NCBI RefSeq assembly: GCF_009730915.1
Contig: NC_052481.1
Span: 3,906,001-3,970,000, forward strand
Direction: 5' to 3'
Source: Dioscorea cayenensis subsp. rotundata
Taxonomy: Eukaryota; Streptophyta; Magnoliopsida; Dioscoreales; Dioscoreaceae
Length of the DNA stretch: 64,000 bases
Below are positions 11,667-23,100 of this stretch, in pieces. Position 1 is the stretch's first letter, and each line of letters starts with the position of its first letter. The notes beneath the pieces were generated by a model. That model was not told the origin of the DNA and did no database searches. It saw nothing but the letters and a program-made list of their open reading frames with translations. A program made the translations under genes and the position numbers.

Positions 11667-13919
11667 CTAGAGCACAATCCAGCTACGGCCAGCCACTTTG
11701 TTCAAACCTTTTCTAGCCATGACTTCCCTCACCTCTCCTTCCGCCACGTGTCCCATCTTCTCATTATAGTACACGTGGCACAAAGCCACATGGGCCGCCC
11801 CATTCATCGGGTCCAATTCTAAAACCTTCTCGGCGGCCCATTCCCCAACCCGCTTCCTCACGCCGGCAGAGCCCAAATCCGACCCCATCCCGCACGTGCC
11901 AAGCAATGCCCCCCACACCGCCAACCCCGGCTCAACCGGCATCTCTTTCACGAACCGGGCCGCCTCCTCAAACCTCCCGGCCCGGCCCAACATATCAACA
12001 ACGCTAGCATAGTGCCCCATCTCCGGTTCAACCGAACCCATCGAACTGAACACCTCCAAACCCCGTTCCACCAAACCGCCATGCCCGCACGCCGTTAACA
12101 CACCCAGAAACGTGACGCCGTCCGGCCCCACCCCTCCACGTGTCACCATCTCATCGAACATCATCAACGCCTCATGGGCCTCCCCATGATGGGCCAAGCC
12201 CATAATCATCGAATTCCATGATATCACATCACGTGATACCATGCTATTAAACACGTCCCTTGCACCCGCCACGTCACCGCACTTGGCGTACATCGCCACG
12301 AGCGCGTTGCAAAGGATCGTGTCCGTCACCGGCCTGGTCTTAATCATCAGCGCGTGCAGCTGTTCGCCGATCTCGAGGCAAGAAATCGATCCGACGGTTC
12401 CTAAGAGTGAAGCGAACGCATGGTCCATCACCGCGAATCCTTCGGCACGCATCTCGAGGAAAACATCGAACGCTTCTGGAGTCATCTCGTTGTGAACCAT
12501 CCCTGAGATCATGGCCGCCCATGCCGCTGCGTCACGTTCTGGCATCCGATCGAACAGCTGGCGAGCTTCGGAAACATCTCCGCCGTTGAAATAAGCGGTG
12601 ATCATGGTGGTCCACGTGATGATCATGGTGACCCACGAGATTGCGTCGAGATTGCAGGTGATCTCGTCGAACAACCGCCGGGCTTCATCTAGCCGTCCGA
12701 TTCCTATATAGCCCTCGATCAACGACTGACAGCACACCGCGTCGCATGTGGTCCTTTTCGTGTTAAATATCCAACGGGCTGAGCGCATGAGCCTGTATCG
12801 TGAGTACATGTGAATCAGACCCTTGGATAGCCTCCCATCACGATCATCACCGTCCATGTAATGGACGGTCAGATATCCGTGGATTTGTGCGGCCAGACGA
12901 GGAAACCCGATCCCGGGGCAGGCGTAGATGAGTGAAAGTATGGTTTCCTTGTTTGGCTTAACGTCAGCCGTCCGATTCATCATCTTCTTGAAAAGGAGTA
13001 GCGCATCTTCGTAGAACCCGTTCCAAACGAGACCTCCAATCATAGCCGTCCAAGTGACAACGTTGCGAATCGGGGTCATGATGGAGAAGAGATCGTACGC
13101 CTCATAGACGTCGCCAGCGCGGCAATATCCAGCGATGAGGGCCGTCCAAGAGACCACGTTGCGATGATGATCGGGCATCTGGTCGAAAAGGTGCCGCGCG
13201 TCGGCCATGCGCCCGCGCTCGGCGTACCCGGATATGAGCGCGTTCCATGAGGCTGAGTTCCTCTCAGGCATATCGTCGAACAGCTTGCGTGCGTCTTCGA
13301 GTTTGCCGCTACGAACTAAGGCGGAGACCATGGCGTTGTACGTGATGATGTTACGATCCGGCATAGAGTGGAAGAGCTCGAGGGCTTCGGTAATAAGGCC
13401 GGAGTGGGAGAGGGCGGAAAGGAAAGCGGTAAAGGAGATTACGTTGCGGTGCGGCATCTGATGGAAGAGCTGGCGGGCGGAGGGGAGGAGAGAGGGGATG
13501 CGGGAATAGGCGGAGAGCATGGCATTCCAGGTGATGAGAGAGCGGCGGGGCATGAGATCGAAGAGGAGGCGTGCCTCCTCGATTAAGCCGAAGCGGGCGA
13601 GGCGGGAGAGGAGAGAAGTTTGGCGGGGAATGTCGTCGGCAAGGAGACGGCGAGCGGTGCGCAGGTCGTGGAGGGAGAGGCATCGTATGAGATCGATCTC
13701 GTGGGCTTCGAATGAAGGCTTGACGATGTGGAGCGCGCGGCGTGAGAGATGGAGGAAGCGAGACGAAGACATTCGACTCGAGTAACCAAACGGATGGAAT
13801 GGAATGGAATTGAAACCCGATAACGCCAGACACCGGGGGGAAAATCCGACCCGATTTGTTATCGGATCTTCATCCGAATACAACTCCTGCAACTCTAGAG
13901 ATGTACTTGGTTCATGCAT
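11667..13919 (-). CDS. PLS-class pentatricopeptide repeat protein, E-type
   Basis: A single intronless ORF of 750 codons. It contains at least a dozen PPR units, for example RNVISFTAFLSALSHSG, RNIITYNAMVSALVRSG, RNVVTWTAMIGGLVWNG and RDVISWNSMIMGLAHHG. Its end (VWGALLGTCG ... VLELDPMNGAAHVALCHVYY ... GRSWIVL) matches the E/E+ region of PLS-type editing factors, without a DYW domain. These proteins bind organellar RNA and direct C-to-U editing or splicing. The ORF opens at 13919, but residue 50 (ATG at 13772, MSSSRFLHLSRRALHIVK) starts a Ser/Arg-rich presequence typical of mitochondrial import and is the likelier start. The gene is much more GC-rich than its surroundings, most strongly at its 5' end. 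Only 245 bp separate the ORF from the upstream TWD40-1 stop. One PPR unit carries a 7-residue internal duplication. Confidence 0.92.
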   Translation of the reverse strand: MHEPSTSLELQELYSDEDPITNRVGFSPRCLALSGFNSIPFHPFGYSSRMSSSRFLHLSRRALHIVKPSFEAHEIDLIRCLSLHDLRTARRLLADDIPRQTSLLSRLARFGLIEEARLLFDLMPRRSLITWNAMLSAYSRIPSLLPSARQLFHQMPHRNVISFTAFLSALSHSGLITEALELFHSMPDRNIITYNAMVSALVRSGKLEDARKLFDDMPERNSASWNALISGYAERGRMADARHLFDQMPDHHRNVVSWTALIAGYCRAGDVYEAYDLFSIMTPIRNVVTWTAMIGGLVWNGFYEDALLLFKKMMNRTADVKPNKETILSLIYACPGIGFPRLAAQIHGYLTVHYMDGDDRDGRLSKGLIHMYSRYRLMRSARWIFNTKRTTCDAVCCQSLIEGYIGIGRLDEARRLFDEITCNLDAISWVTMIITWTTMITAYFNGGDVSEARQLFDRMPERDAAAWAAMISGMVHNEMTPEAFDVFLEMRAEGFAVMDHAFASLLGTVGSISCLEIGEQLHALMIKTRPVTDTILCNALVAMYAKCGDVAGARDVFNSMVSRDVISWNSMIMGLAHHGEAHEALMMFDEMVTRGGVGPDGVTFLGVLTACGHGGLVERGLEVFSSMGSVEPEMGHYASVVDMLGRAGRFEEAARFVKEMPVEPGLAVWGALLGTCGMGSDLGSAGVRKRVGEWAAEKVLELDPMNGAAHVALCHVYYNEKMGHVAEGEVREVMARKGLNKVAGRSWIVL

Positions 13920-14163
13920 GAATATGATTATGAATATTAAAAAATAAAAAAATAAAAAGCCTAGATGAATAATAAATCAAATGAATCTTTACAAGCAGCA
14001 CGAATCAAATGATGTCAAAAAATCATCTATATCCAGGGAACTTCTCACAGTCCCAGACAGCATTTTGTGTGAGCCTACACTAATATCTCAAGCCAGAGAA
14101 AAATACACACAACACAGTTACTCACTCTGATAGCTTTGTACATGACACAAACCAAGTAACATA

Positions 14164-17100
14164 TCAACCAAAAGGTGAGGGTACAGGGCCTGCAAGAGCA
14201 TCTGACCTTTTGATGCTTCCCATACCACAAATGATACAACCAGGTGTGGAGAGGGCAGAGAATTTTGCGCCGCAGAGGTCACAAACATCATGGCCAATGG
14301 TTGATAGGCGACTCAGGGTGGCGGCACAAAACTGTGAAGGGTCTTCCAAGGGATCAATGGATTTGTTGGTTAGGCCCCTCTGAACGCACATATCAATAAG
14401 GCTTCTGAGCTCATCCTGCTTGCTCGGAGGTGCCTTGGAGAGCAGGAGGTCAAGCATTACTTTTGCATATGCGTAGTTTTGTACCTCCATATTCCGCTTT
14501 ATAGCTGTCCTTATGCAGTTTATGCGGTGCTTGGCAAGAAGAGGCAGGGATCCAAGATGGCGAGACAGTCTCGCCATTTCATCCTTGGCACTGAGAGCAC
14601 TGGCGCCTGTGACTTTCTGCAGCCGTGCGATTTCCTGTGGCAACACCAAAGAAATGTGTGAACTTAAACCTATAGCATTGTAGAGATTTAAATCATGCTG
14701 ATGAAGTGCTCATCAAAATCTAATTTATTGTTAGTTACCAAATTTCTAATTCCTTTACTACTGATGCAACTATGGTCCAGGCCAATGCGTAATTGAGCCA
14801 TGTTATCATGGTTTGAGGCAATTTTTGATGTCAAAATGCTTTTGAGAGCGCCAGCAAGAAATTGTCATGTTAAAATGTCATGTGACATGAACAATAAAGA
14901 CATAAAGATGTAACCATCCAACTTGGTCTTTGATTTCAATTTGTTGGTAATTTTGAGGTCATAAAAAAAATTGTCTTATGTAGTCCTCTATAAGTTCTAG
15001 GCACACAAAACATGAACACATTTTCAAAGGAGCATAACATCAATGCATCGATCATTATAACCAGATATCCGATTTGTATATCCAGAATGATTTAATAGAG
15101 AATGTCTTATTCTGAAGGAGGTAGCAGCAGGTAAAACACAAAATCAGTCATAATACCTGAAGTAAAGCCACAGCAATCTTGTACTGGGCACAAATAGTAG
15201 CTTGTGCTTTAATATCAGCCCCACGAGATTGATCCTTGGCAAGAGCCAAGAAACCTTCATCCAAACAGGAAAGTGCATCAGGAAGTTGATTTTGCTCGAG
15301 GTGAGCAAGTGCTGTCTTGAAGCAAACTGAAGCAGCAGCTCCACGAGGTACCTGAGCCAACGAAGCAGCACCAAAAGAATAAACAAAATTCAGAGCAGGA
15401 TTATTGCATGGTTGCTAAATTCAAAGAAAGCAAAAAAAGAAACCTACTTGGCCAGGGCGCACAGCTGTTGGGGGAGACGGGGGAGGAGGTTGAGCTTTCG
15501 AGGCACCAGTTGCAGCAGTGGAACCTGGGACTTCAAGTAAACTCAGATCAACAGGCTGCGAGGTGAAGGCAGTCTGGGGAGCAGGCGCCTGGGACTGAGG
15601 GGGAACTCCACCACCAGGTAGCCCTACGGTCACAGGTGGAACAGCTGCCTGTTGTGAGGCTTGGGGTGGGACCCCGCCATCTGGAAGGCCAATATCAGGC
15701 ATCACATTTGACGTAGGAGCTGATTTGCTTCCCTCCATGACTTGAGGGCCTTGAGGGGCTTGACTAACCTTCGATAAATATGTTCCAGGAGGGGCTAAAG
15801 AAGCCGCAACTTGGATTGATGAAATTGTGTTCTGGAAAAAGTCTTCTGGAATAGGTCCTGCAGAAACTCCCATGCCCATAACCATTGGATTTGACTGTGC
15901 TGGTGGTGCAAGCAATGGAGTGTTTGTCCCAAACATATCAGCAACAGTAGCTGAAGCAGCTGCACTAGTTGTTGCAGGAGTTGGATCAGATAAAAGTGAA
16001 ATATCTTGGGGTCCACCAGACAATGACTTAGTCCTCATTGGAGGACCCAATCCGTCACCAAGTTTAAATTGTTTTGTAGCTTCTTTTATTTTGTTAACAT
16101 CAACTGCAGGAGCACTGGGCTTGTCACGAATCCTTATTTGAATCTTTCTAGTTGTTGACTTTGCGTCATCTTCATCACTGCTGCTCCCATCAACAACACC
16201 ATATAAAGTTCTCTTGAATTCTGCCTCTGCTTTTGCCTGCTCATCTGAAGGTGCAGGAGCACCTGCCAATTGTCGAGACAAGGTTTCTGCAATACTATCA
16301 CCTTTTGAACCACCATTTGCAGGAGGCTTGCTGGGATTGGACAGCGATTCAGGCAAGCTGGGAACCTTAACTTCACTACTTCCTGCCCTAAATGCTTTAA
16401 CCAAACTTGTTTCACTTACTTCAACCATATTACCTCTCCCCCTTATAACCCCCAAATATACACCAATATGATCTGCAATTATGGCTGGGATACCACCTTC
16501 ATTTGTCTTCATATATGGCATAACCTCTCCTGATAGTTCCCATTGAGGTACATCCTTCTGAGATGTGGGTGTCTTGATTTCCCAGTTCCCACCTCCCCAT
16601 TCAGGACCTTTAGGAACCATACTTTCAGCAGCAAAGTTTGCAAAGATACCTTGTGTCCACCCAGTAGAACGAATTCTTAAGATTCTTTCACAGTATCTCC
16701 TGAGCTCAGAATCAGTGGCAGCCTCTTCTAATTTCTGAGCAAGACGCCGCATGGCACTCGGGTTCAGATGGCAAATAAATAGATCTAGCACACTTTCATA
16801 ATCTGCGATCACTTCAAAAGTTTCTTTGGCACTATCAAACTGACCATACCTGCACAACATTGTGATATTACCTCAGGCCATCATGAGAACGTAAAAAGGT
16901 AACAGTAATAAGAAAGGATAATTTATCTATAAAATGGGCAATGGCAATGCAAATTTTAAGGAAATTAGATGAGGAAAAGAAAGAAACAATTCATTCACAT
17001 AGAACAATTATAAAGTTAAATCTCAAGGGAAACATCTCTTTACGAAGTGGAATCCCAGATAATAAACTGTTAACCGGGAATAACAGTTGATAGTGCAATT

Positions 17101-20100
17101 CTGCATCTTCAGTCATTTGCACAAAGATGGTAGATGTAATGGAAGAATATGAAGAGATGCTACTAACATGATGAGTAACGTGATGCAGGATAAAAATCCT
17201 GAGCAACTTAGAATTACAATGTCATAGGATATCTTAGATGCATATGTTGCTTTGAGATTTATAGGATACACTTGAACATATTAATACAAATCCAGATTGC
17301 ATCCATATCTTGTGGTTCATGATCTCAAAATGTCACGTGTATGGTAAGGTAAGATGAACTTTCTCACATTAAATTCTCAGAGGAGCCTCTCTAATTAGAT
17401 TTATCTGAGTTTGCATCCAATCCAATGCAAGAATATAAATAATAGCAAATAATATGGTTGAAGGTATAGAACACCCTGAACAAAGTTAAATCACAAAAAT
17501 GAATGATAAGCATAAGCATGTTCATCATGCAGTTAACTAAAAATCAGCTCTAACCATGGATACATTATAAACATACTTAATGCAAGCATATCCCAATTGT
17601 CGAAAGCGGTGGAACAAATGAGAAGTAGGTGGACAATGAGGATATTCCCTGGAACGCAGGAACTCGTCCTTCAAAACTGATAAAGCAGTCGAGAAGCGAA
17701 GAGCTTTGATTGCATAAATGCATCGCAACACCTGAAACATCAAAGAATTCTTTAGAAACAATACCATAAGAAACAAGAGAACCAATGTACATTAATAAAC
17801 AAGATAACAAACCTGAGTGAACTGAGGACCAGCTTGAGACAATGATACGGCAAGGTGACCGCAAACTGGAGACCCTTTAGCCAAAATATCCAGAGATCTT
17901 GGAGTAATGCGCAAACTATCAAACCTGAATTCACAAACAGATTAACAAATCTTAACAAAAAGAAGCTGCACACAAAACTTGGCATCCTTAAATTGGCAGG
18001 ACTTGGATACAGAAAATAAAAGGAGCTCAGAAAAACAAATCTAGCCTAGCTAGTGGTGTTTGGTTTGATTTTTGAATGCCAGAAAATTGAAATATGAAAC
18101 AAAGTGAACCTTGATGTTATTTGGTATAAAACCTCAGAAAGATCGAGCTTCTGCTCAAAATGTTGTTGCATGGTTGCAAATCCAATAAGAAGGGGTTCAA
18201 GAAGACCAACAAGACAACTCCTTATCTCAACACCTTTCTTTTGTCTAGGATTTATCTCTGTTGGGTTTACAAACAATAGACGATCATTCAAGGCGCCAAC
18301 TAACACTGCATGGAGGGAACAAACAAAAAAAATTAAGACAGCTTGAATTAATAAATCTAATTATGTTCCTCAATGTCATCAAAATCTTAACATGGAATAG
18401 AATGCAAACCAGAAATGCAAAAACCTAACCAGAATATGGCATGCTGATTGAGATAATGGTTCGAACTCGGCTATCCCATCCAAGAATGCTAACTGCAGTT
18501 GCGCTTGAAAACAGAAGCGTAGGGCCAACCCAGAGAAGAGATCGATAGTGCAGAGAAGTTAAGGCTTAAACAGAACTTTTTAAAAGAAAAATAAAAAGAA
18601 GATATGTACAAAAAATTAACAGCCTCAGGATATTGATGGGAGTCCCTTATCAAATTTAGTTGAACTGCCAGACAGTATGTCTAGATCTGCTGAAGTAATC
18701 AATACCCGATGAGTTGTCAATATTCCAGCAACACGCCCTCTTAGAGTCTCATGCCAGTGAACCTGCAAAATGAAGTTAAATTAGCAACTGAAGGCCTCAT
18801 AGTCAACAGAATGAAGAATTTTCTCTTTGATCATTTATTTATTTATTTATTATTTATTTTTATCAAGCAAAAAAAGGCAGCATAAAGGCACTATTAACTA
18901 TCTTCATCAGTAGTTTTTTGAGTATGCACTGAGAAAATTAGGAATGAATAAAGCCAGCATTCCAAAAACAGTTAAATCAGTAATGGAGCAAGAAGGAAGG
19001 CACAACATAGGAAAACACAGAATGGGGAAGAAAGAAATGAAAACAAGGCTTCTGGTTCATTTAATAAACTTAGAAACTTCCCCATAATAGATAACAGTCA
19101 GAATCTACCTGTTACCAAAGGAAATTAAATTTCTCAAGTGACCAAAAAGAGCAATTACACATTATTATTGATATAGGCATGCATAATATTAACAAACTTA
19201 CATAGGCCATTAATGATGACTGCACAGTAATGAGTTCATGATTAAAACAGAAAATCAACAGATCCACAAGAATAATATAAAGCAATAGAAGGATATGAAG
19301 AACTGAGAAATATCTCAAGAACACTTTAATTTAATGAGAGACGTAAGGATATTGTCATACAAGTTGGAAAATTTTGCTCAATCAAAATAAACAATTAATA
19401 AAAAGAGGGAGTAGAACTAAGCACCTGGAGAACATTTTCATTTGGTTTTAATTTAATGAACTTTTTCCCTTCAGTTTTAGTTGAAATATACAGTCCATCA
19501 TCACCAGATAGCCGATATCCTTGAACTAGCTTAGCCAGTCCAATGTGATTTCCAGCAATAGCATACAAAATGGTTGATTCTGCAGAAATAAGGCCGCACA
19601 GCAGTAACCAATATGTCCCATAAACAGTAATCAAATTTACAATAGTTTTAATTCGTATACCATGATAACAAACAAGTAATGTTTAATTCACCTAGTGGGG
19701 AAGAAAATATCCGATCAACCTCTGTTTCGAAAGAGAAGTGAAGAGGACCCTGATTAACTACTTCCTTTTCAGCAAATGTCTCTGCATCAAGTGCTGCCTG
19801 AACATTATTTATATCAGCTTCTTGGCGCCCACCCCCAGGCAAAACATACATAGAAAGGCTTGTTTTATCTTCATCAAGAATGGCATATTGATTTTCATTT
19901 GGCCCCATTAGTGCAGCATCCCGACCTATATAAAGAAAAACAGATTAAAGATATAAAAAACTTATGGCAGATGTAGCTCATGAAAAATTTTTGACCTTTT
20001 AATGAGCTTCCTTTATTGTTGACTGACTGTTGATCTGTCTGCTCCCAGTAAAGAACAACTTCATGTACAACACCAGTGGCACCACTTAACTCAAAAACAA

Positions 20101-23100
20101 CCAAAAACAAGTGTTGCTTGGAACTATAAAGTATGCTCTTAGGAAGGCATTCAACATTTCCTGGGATCTGAAAGAGAGAAATAATAAGACCAACTTAATC
20201 AGGTGAAATTGTCACTATTATTCAAAGCTCTAAAAGTTCTGAAGTTTACTGATGAATAGAGCTTCTTATATAAATTATCTGCTCCAGAAGACAGATTATA
20301 AGCCATAAGATTGAAGCCATCCAGATAAAATGCTCTGATGGGATATTGAAGGACACGGTTCTCTTTATTAAAAAAGTTCAGCTCCAAATGGAAAGGCTGG
20401 AGGAATAATTCTGGGGTTAGCGCTAAAATTGAGCACAATATCATAATAACAAACTGAAATACAAATTATATACAACACCTGGCAAACAGGAAAATCTCGT
20501 AACTGATGACTAGGATCAGAGATAGTAATGAGAGGCAATCTAGATATTGGACCACCTTTTGCATGTCCTTCCAAGAAATGCTGCAAGAATATATCCAAGT
20601 GAGAGTCATTGAGATTCAAGCAGCACAAAACAAGATACCTAATGCTCAACACATGGGTATATGTGTGAAAACCAATTATAAGTTTTTAAGGTAAGAAGCA
20701 CCCTGTTGTCCAAAGCCAGAAGGCCACCGCAGATCACAGCAAGCAAAGCAAATAGCAACAATTTAAAATTTGGATTCACCTCATCAATATTTTTGGCATT
20801 GTCACATTGTAAACTTAGTAAAATGAACATATTTCTTGAATCAAGATATACTAATGCACAATGCCAGTATGTAAAAAAGTCCAGTCCTCCATGGCAAATC
20901 CCTACTTACAGTTCCATGATTCCATCTAAAAAGATAAATTCTAAGGAAGAGAATTGAGTTCCCTATTTTACAAGGCATCTAGGCATTAAACTAGTTTTAC
21001 CTTCTACTATTATTGGGCTGCATTAACAGTTTATTAAACAAAGCAAAATAAGTTTATTTAACAGACTTCCACCTTCTGAAACTTAAGAAAAAATAAATTG
21101 ACTATTATGAACTATAATAGAGGTAAACATACACTGTGAAGAAAAGCTTTCCGTGCAATATCCGATATTGTCAGCTGATTTTGGCTGGCATAGAAATAAT
21201 CATATCATCAGTAGCAGTAATTGGGTGCTATTCCCAATATAAAGTCATACTGCTCACACAAAAGTCTGAAGTATAAGTCAAAGGATCATAGTGAATACTA
21301 TACCAATATGCAGATGAACACAGAAATTATACAGATTCCAATAATTTCAATTAGAATATATCTTTGCATCTAAATAGCAAATACAGAAGTACATACAAAG
21401 TACATTCCTTCACATAGAAAATGACAGTATTATGCATGTCAATTCAGGACTTTTTGGTTGACAAATGAACAAAAAAGAACATTACATTACCGAACTTAGT
21501 CACTAACCATATATATATTTACAAAAAAAAAAAAAGAAAGTCACCAAAGAAACACGCACAAAACAACTACATCTAACTTTTACGCTAGGCTTTTTGGAGT
21601 TAAGACAAGAATTTGGTTCAAGGTAGAGTGCAACAAAACAAATTAAACTAAACTCGGTCCCTGCATACCATACATTATCAAAAGCATGAAACAGAGAAGT
21701 TGATGTAAACAAGATTTAACTAATATTCCTATATTCTAGTATACTGTGTAGTGCATCAAATACAAAGGCAAAGTAGCTACAAGTATGTTATTATGTTATT
21801 TCATCCACACAAATTTAGAACATCCTGGCCATAAACTTTCAATAAAGATTGATAGTAAAGATTATGAACTGACAACCCACCCCTTCAATTGATTCTCTTG
21901 CAGCTGCGCTTGAAGCTGATGGTCAGCCAAGATCCCCGATGATCCCAAAGATGAAAGTTTTTCCTTCAATACCGCAGCTGCAAAATGAAAGGTCAACAGA
22001 ATTTCAAAAATAAATATTTACATATGCAAAATAATAAAAGCTTAAGTCAAAATGGAAGGTCAGAGAAATTTCAAAACTGCAGCTTCAAAAGATTATATTC
22101 AACATGATTAATATGTATTCTAACTTCTCATATAACAAAAAATGTATGCTAGTACAAATTGTTTCTAGCTATTATAAGATATCCATTAGTTTTACATTCC
22201 CCTTTTTCTTGTAAACATTTCCTAACACTGTTCTTAGCCCTTGCTAAAATGCTTGACACCAAAATAAAAAGCATGGGTGTAAGGTTGACATATAGTAAAA
22301 CTTCCTTAGCAATCTTTTTGAAGAAGTTTGGGAAAAAATGTTTTCAAGAAAAAGCATTCTATTAAAATTCTTCTAGAAGAAAAATGATTAATGCCACATA
22401 ATGATGGCTTTTAGTAGCATAATACGCATAATAGTGATCAATATCAATGGCAATGCCAGTAAAATTACAAATGCAAGACACTTGACAACAGATACAAGTC
22501 AGGGCTACCGACCACAATCGCTGCCAAAATAATTCAAAAAATTATTGCAGATAGCGAAAATAGAACCACACGTGGAAAACAAGGGAAATAAACATTAAAC
22601 AATCATCACAACGATGTCAGTGCTACTCAAATCTAGAAATAAAGAGCATATATGAGTTAAAGGACTATGTGTGTTTCATTCTGCTGCCAGTGGTAAAATG
22701 AATTGAGAAGCATTATCTAGTGAATAATATTAATAACAGCAAACAGCGCCTCTTGAATAGAGACATTTTTAAATTCTAAAACCAAAAATAAGGAATATGC
22801 AGCTACAAATGTATTTGAATAAAAAATGGCATCTTTTTACAAATGTGGGAAATCACCTGTCGATCCCCTTGCACTCTGAAGAACAGTAAAAAGTTGCTTC
22901 CTTCCTTCTCTTGTGTACGTAGCCTTATTTTGTGGATTTGCTCCACTTGCCATATCCTATTTCAAAGTGAAAAATGTCTTTAGAAATTGAACCAGCAAAT
23001 GAGCAGTCTAATACTAAGAGGTTTACATGGTATACCACACTTAACTGCAAACAGTAGCACAGCCAAATTAAACTTTGGATGGACTGCCAAACTTTTTATT

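Noticed and set aside
13351..13833. A 160-codon ORF and several others inside the PPR gene
   Set aside because: They are other-frame shadows in GC-rich DNA where stop codons are rare; the PPR frame has clear repeated motifs.
16134..16415. ORFs overlapping TWD40-1 exon 22 in other frames
   Set aside because: They are shadows of the long coding exon.
18601..18640. GC-AG or GT-AG alternatives for the exon 17 donor of TWD40-1
   Set aside because: No GT lies before the in-frame TGA, and GC options do not give an open frame or the conserved junction.
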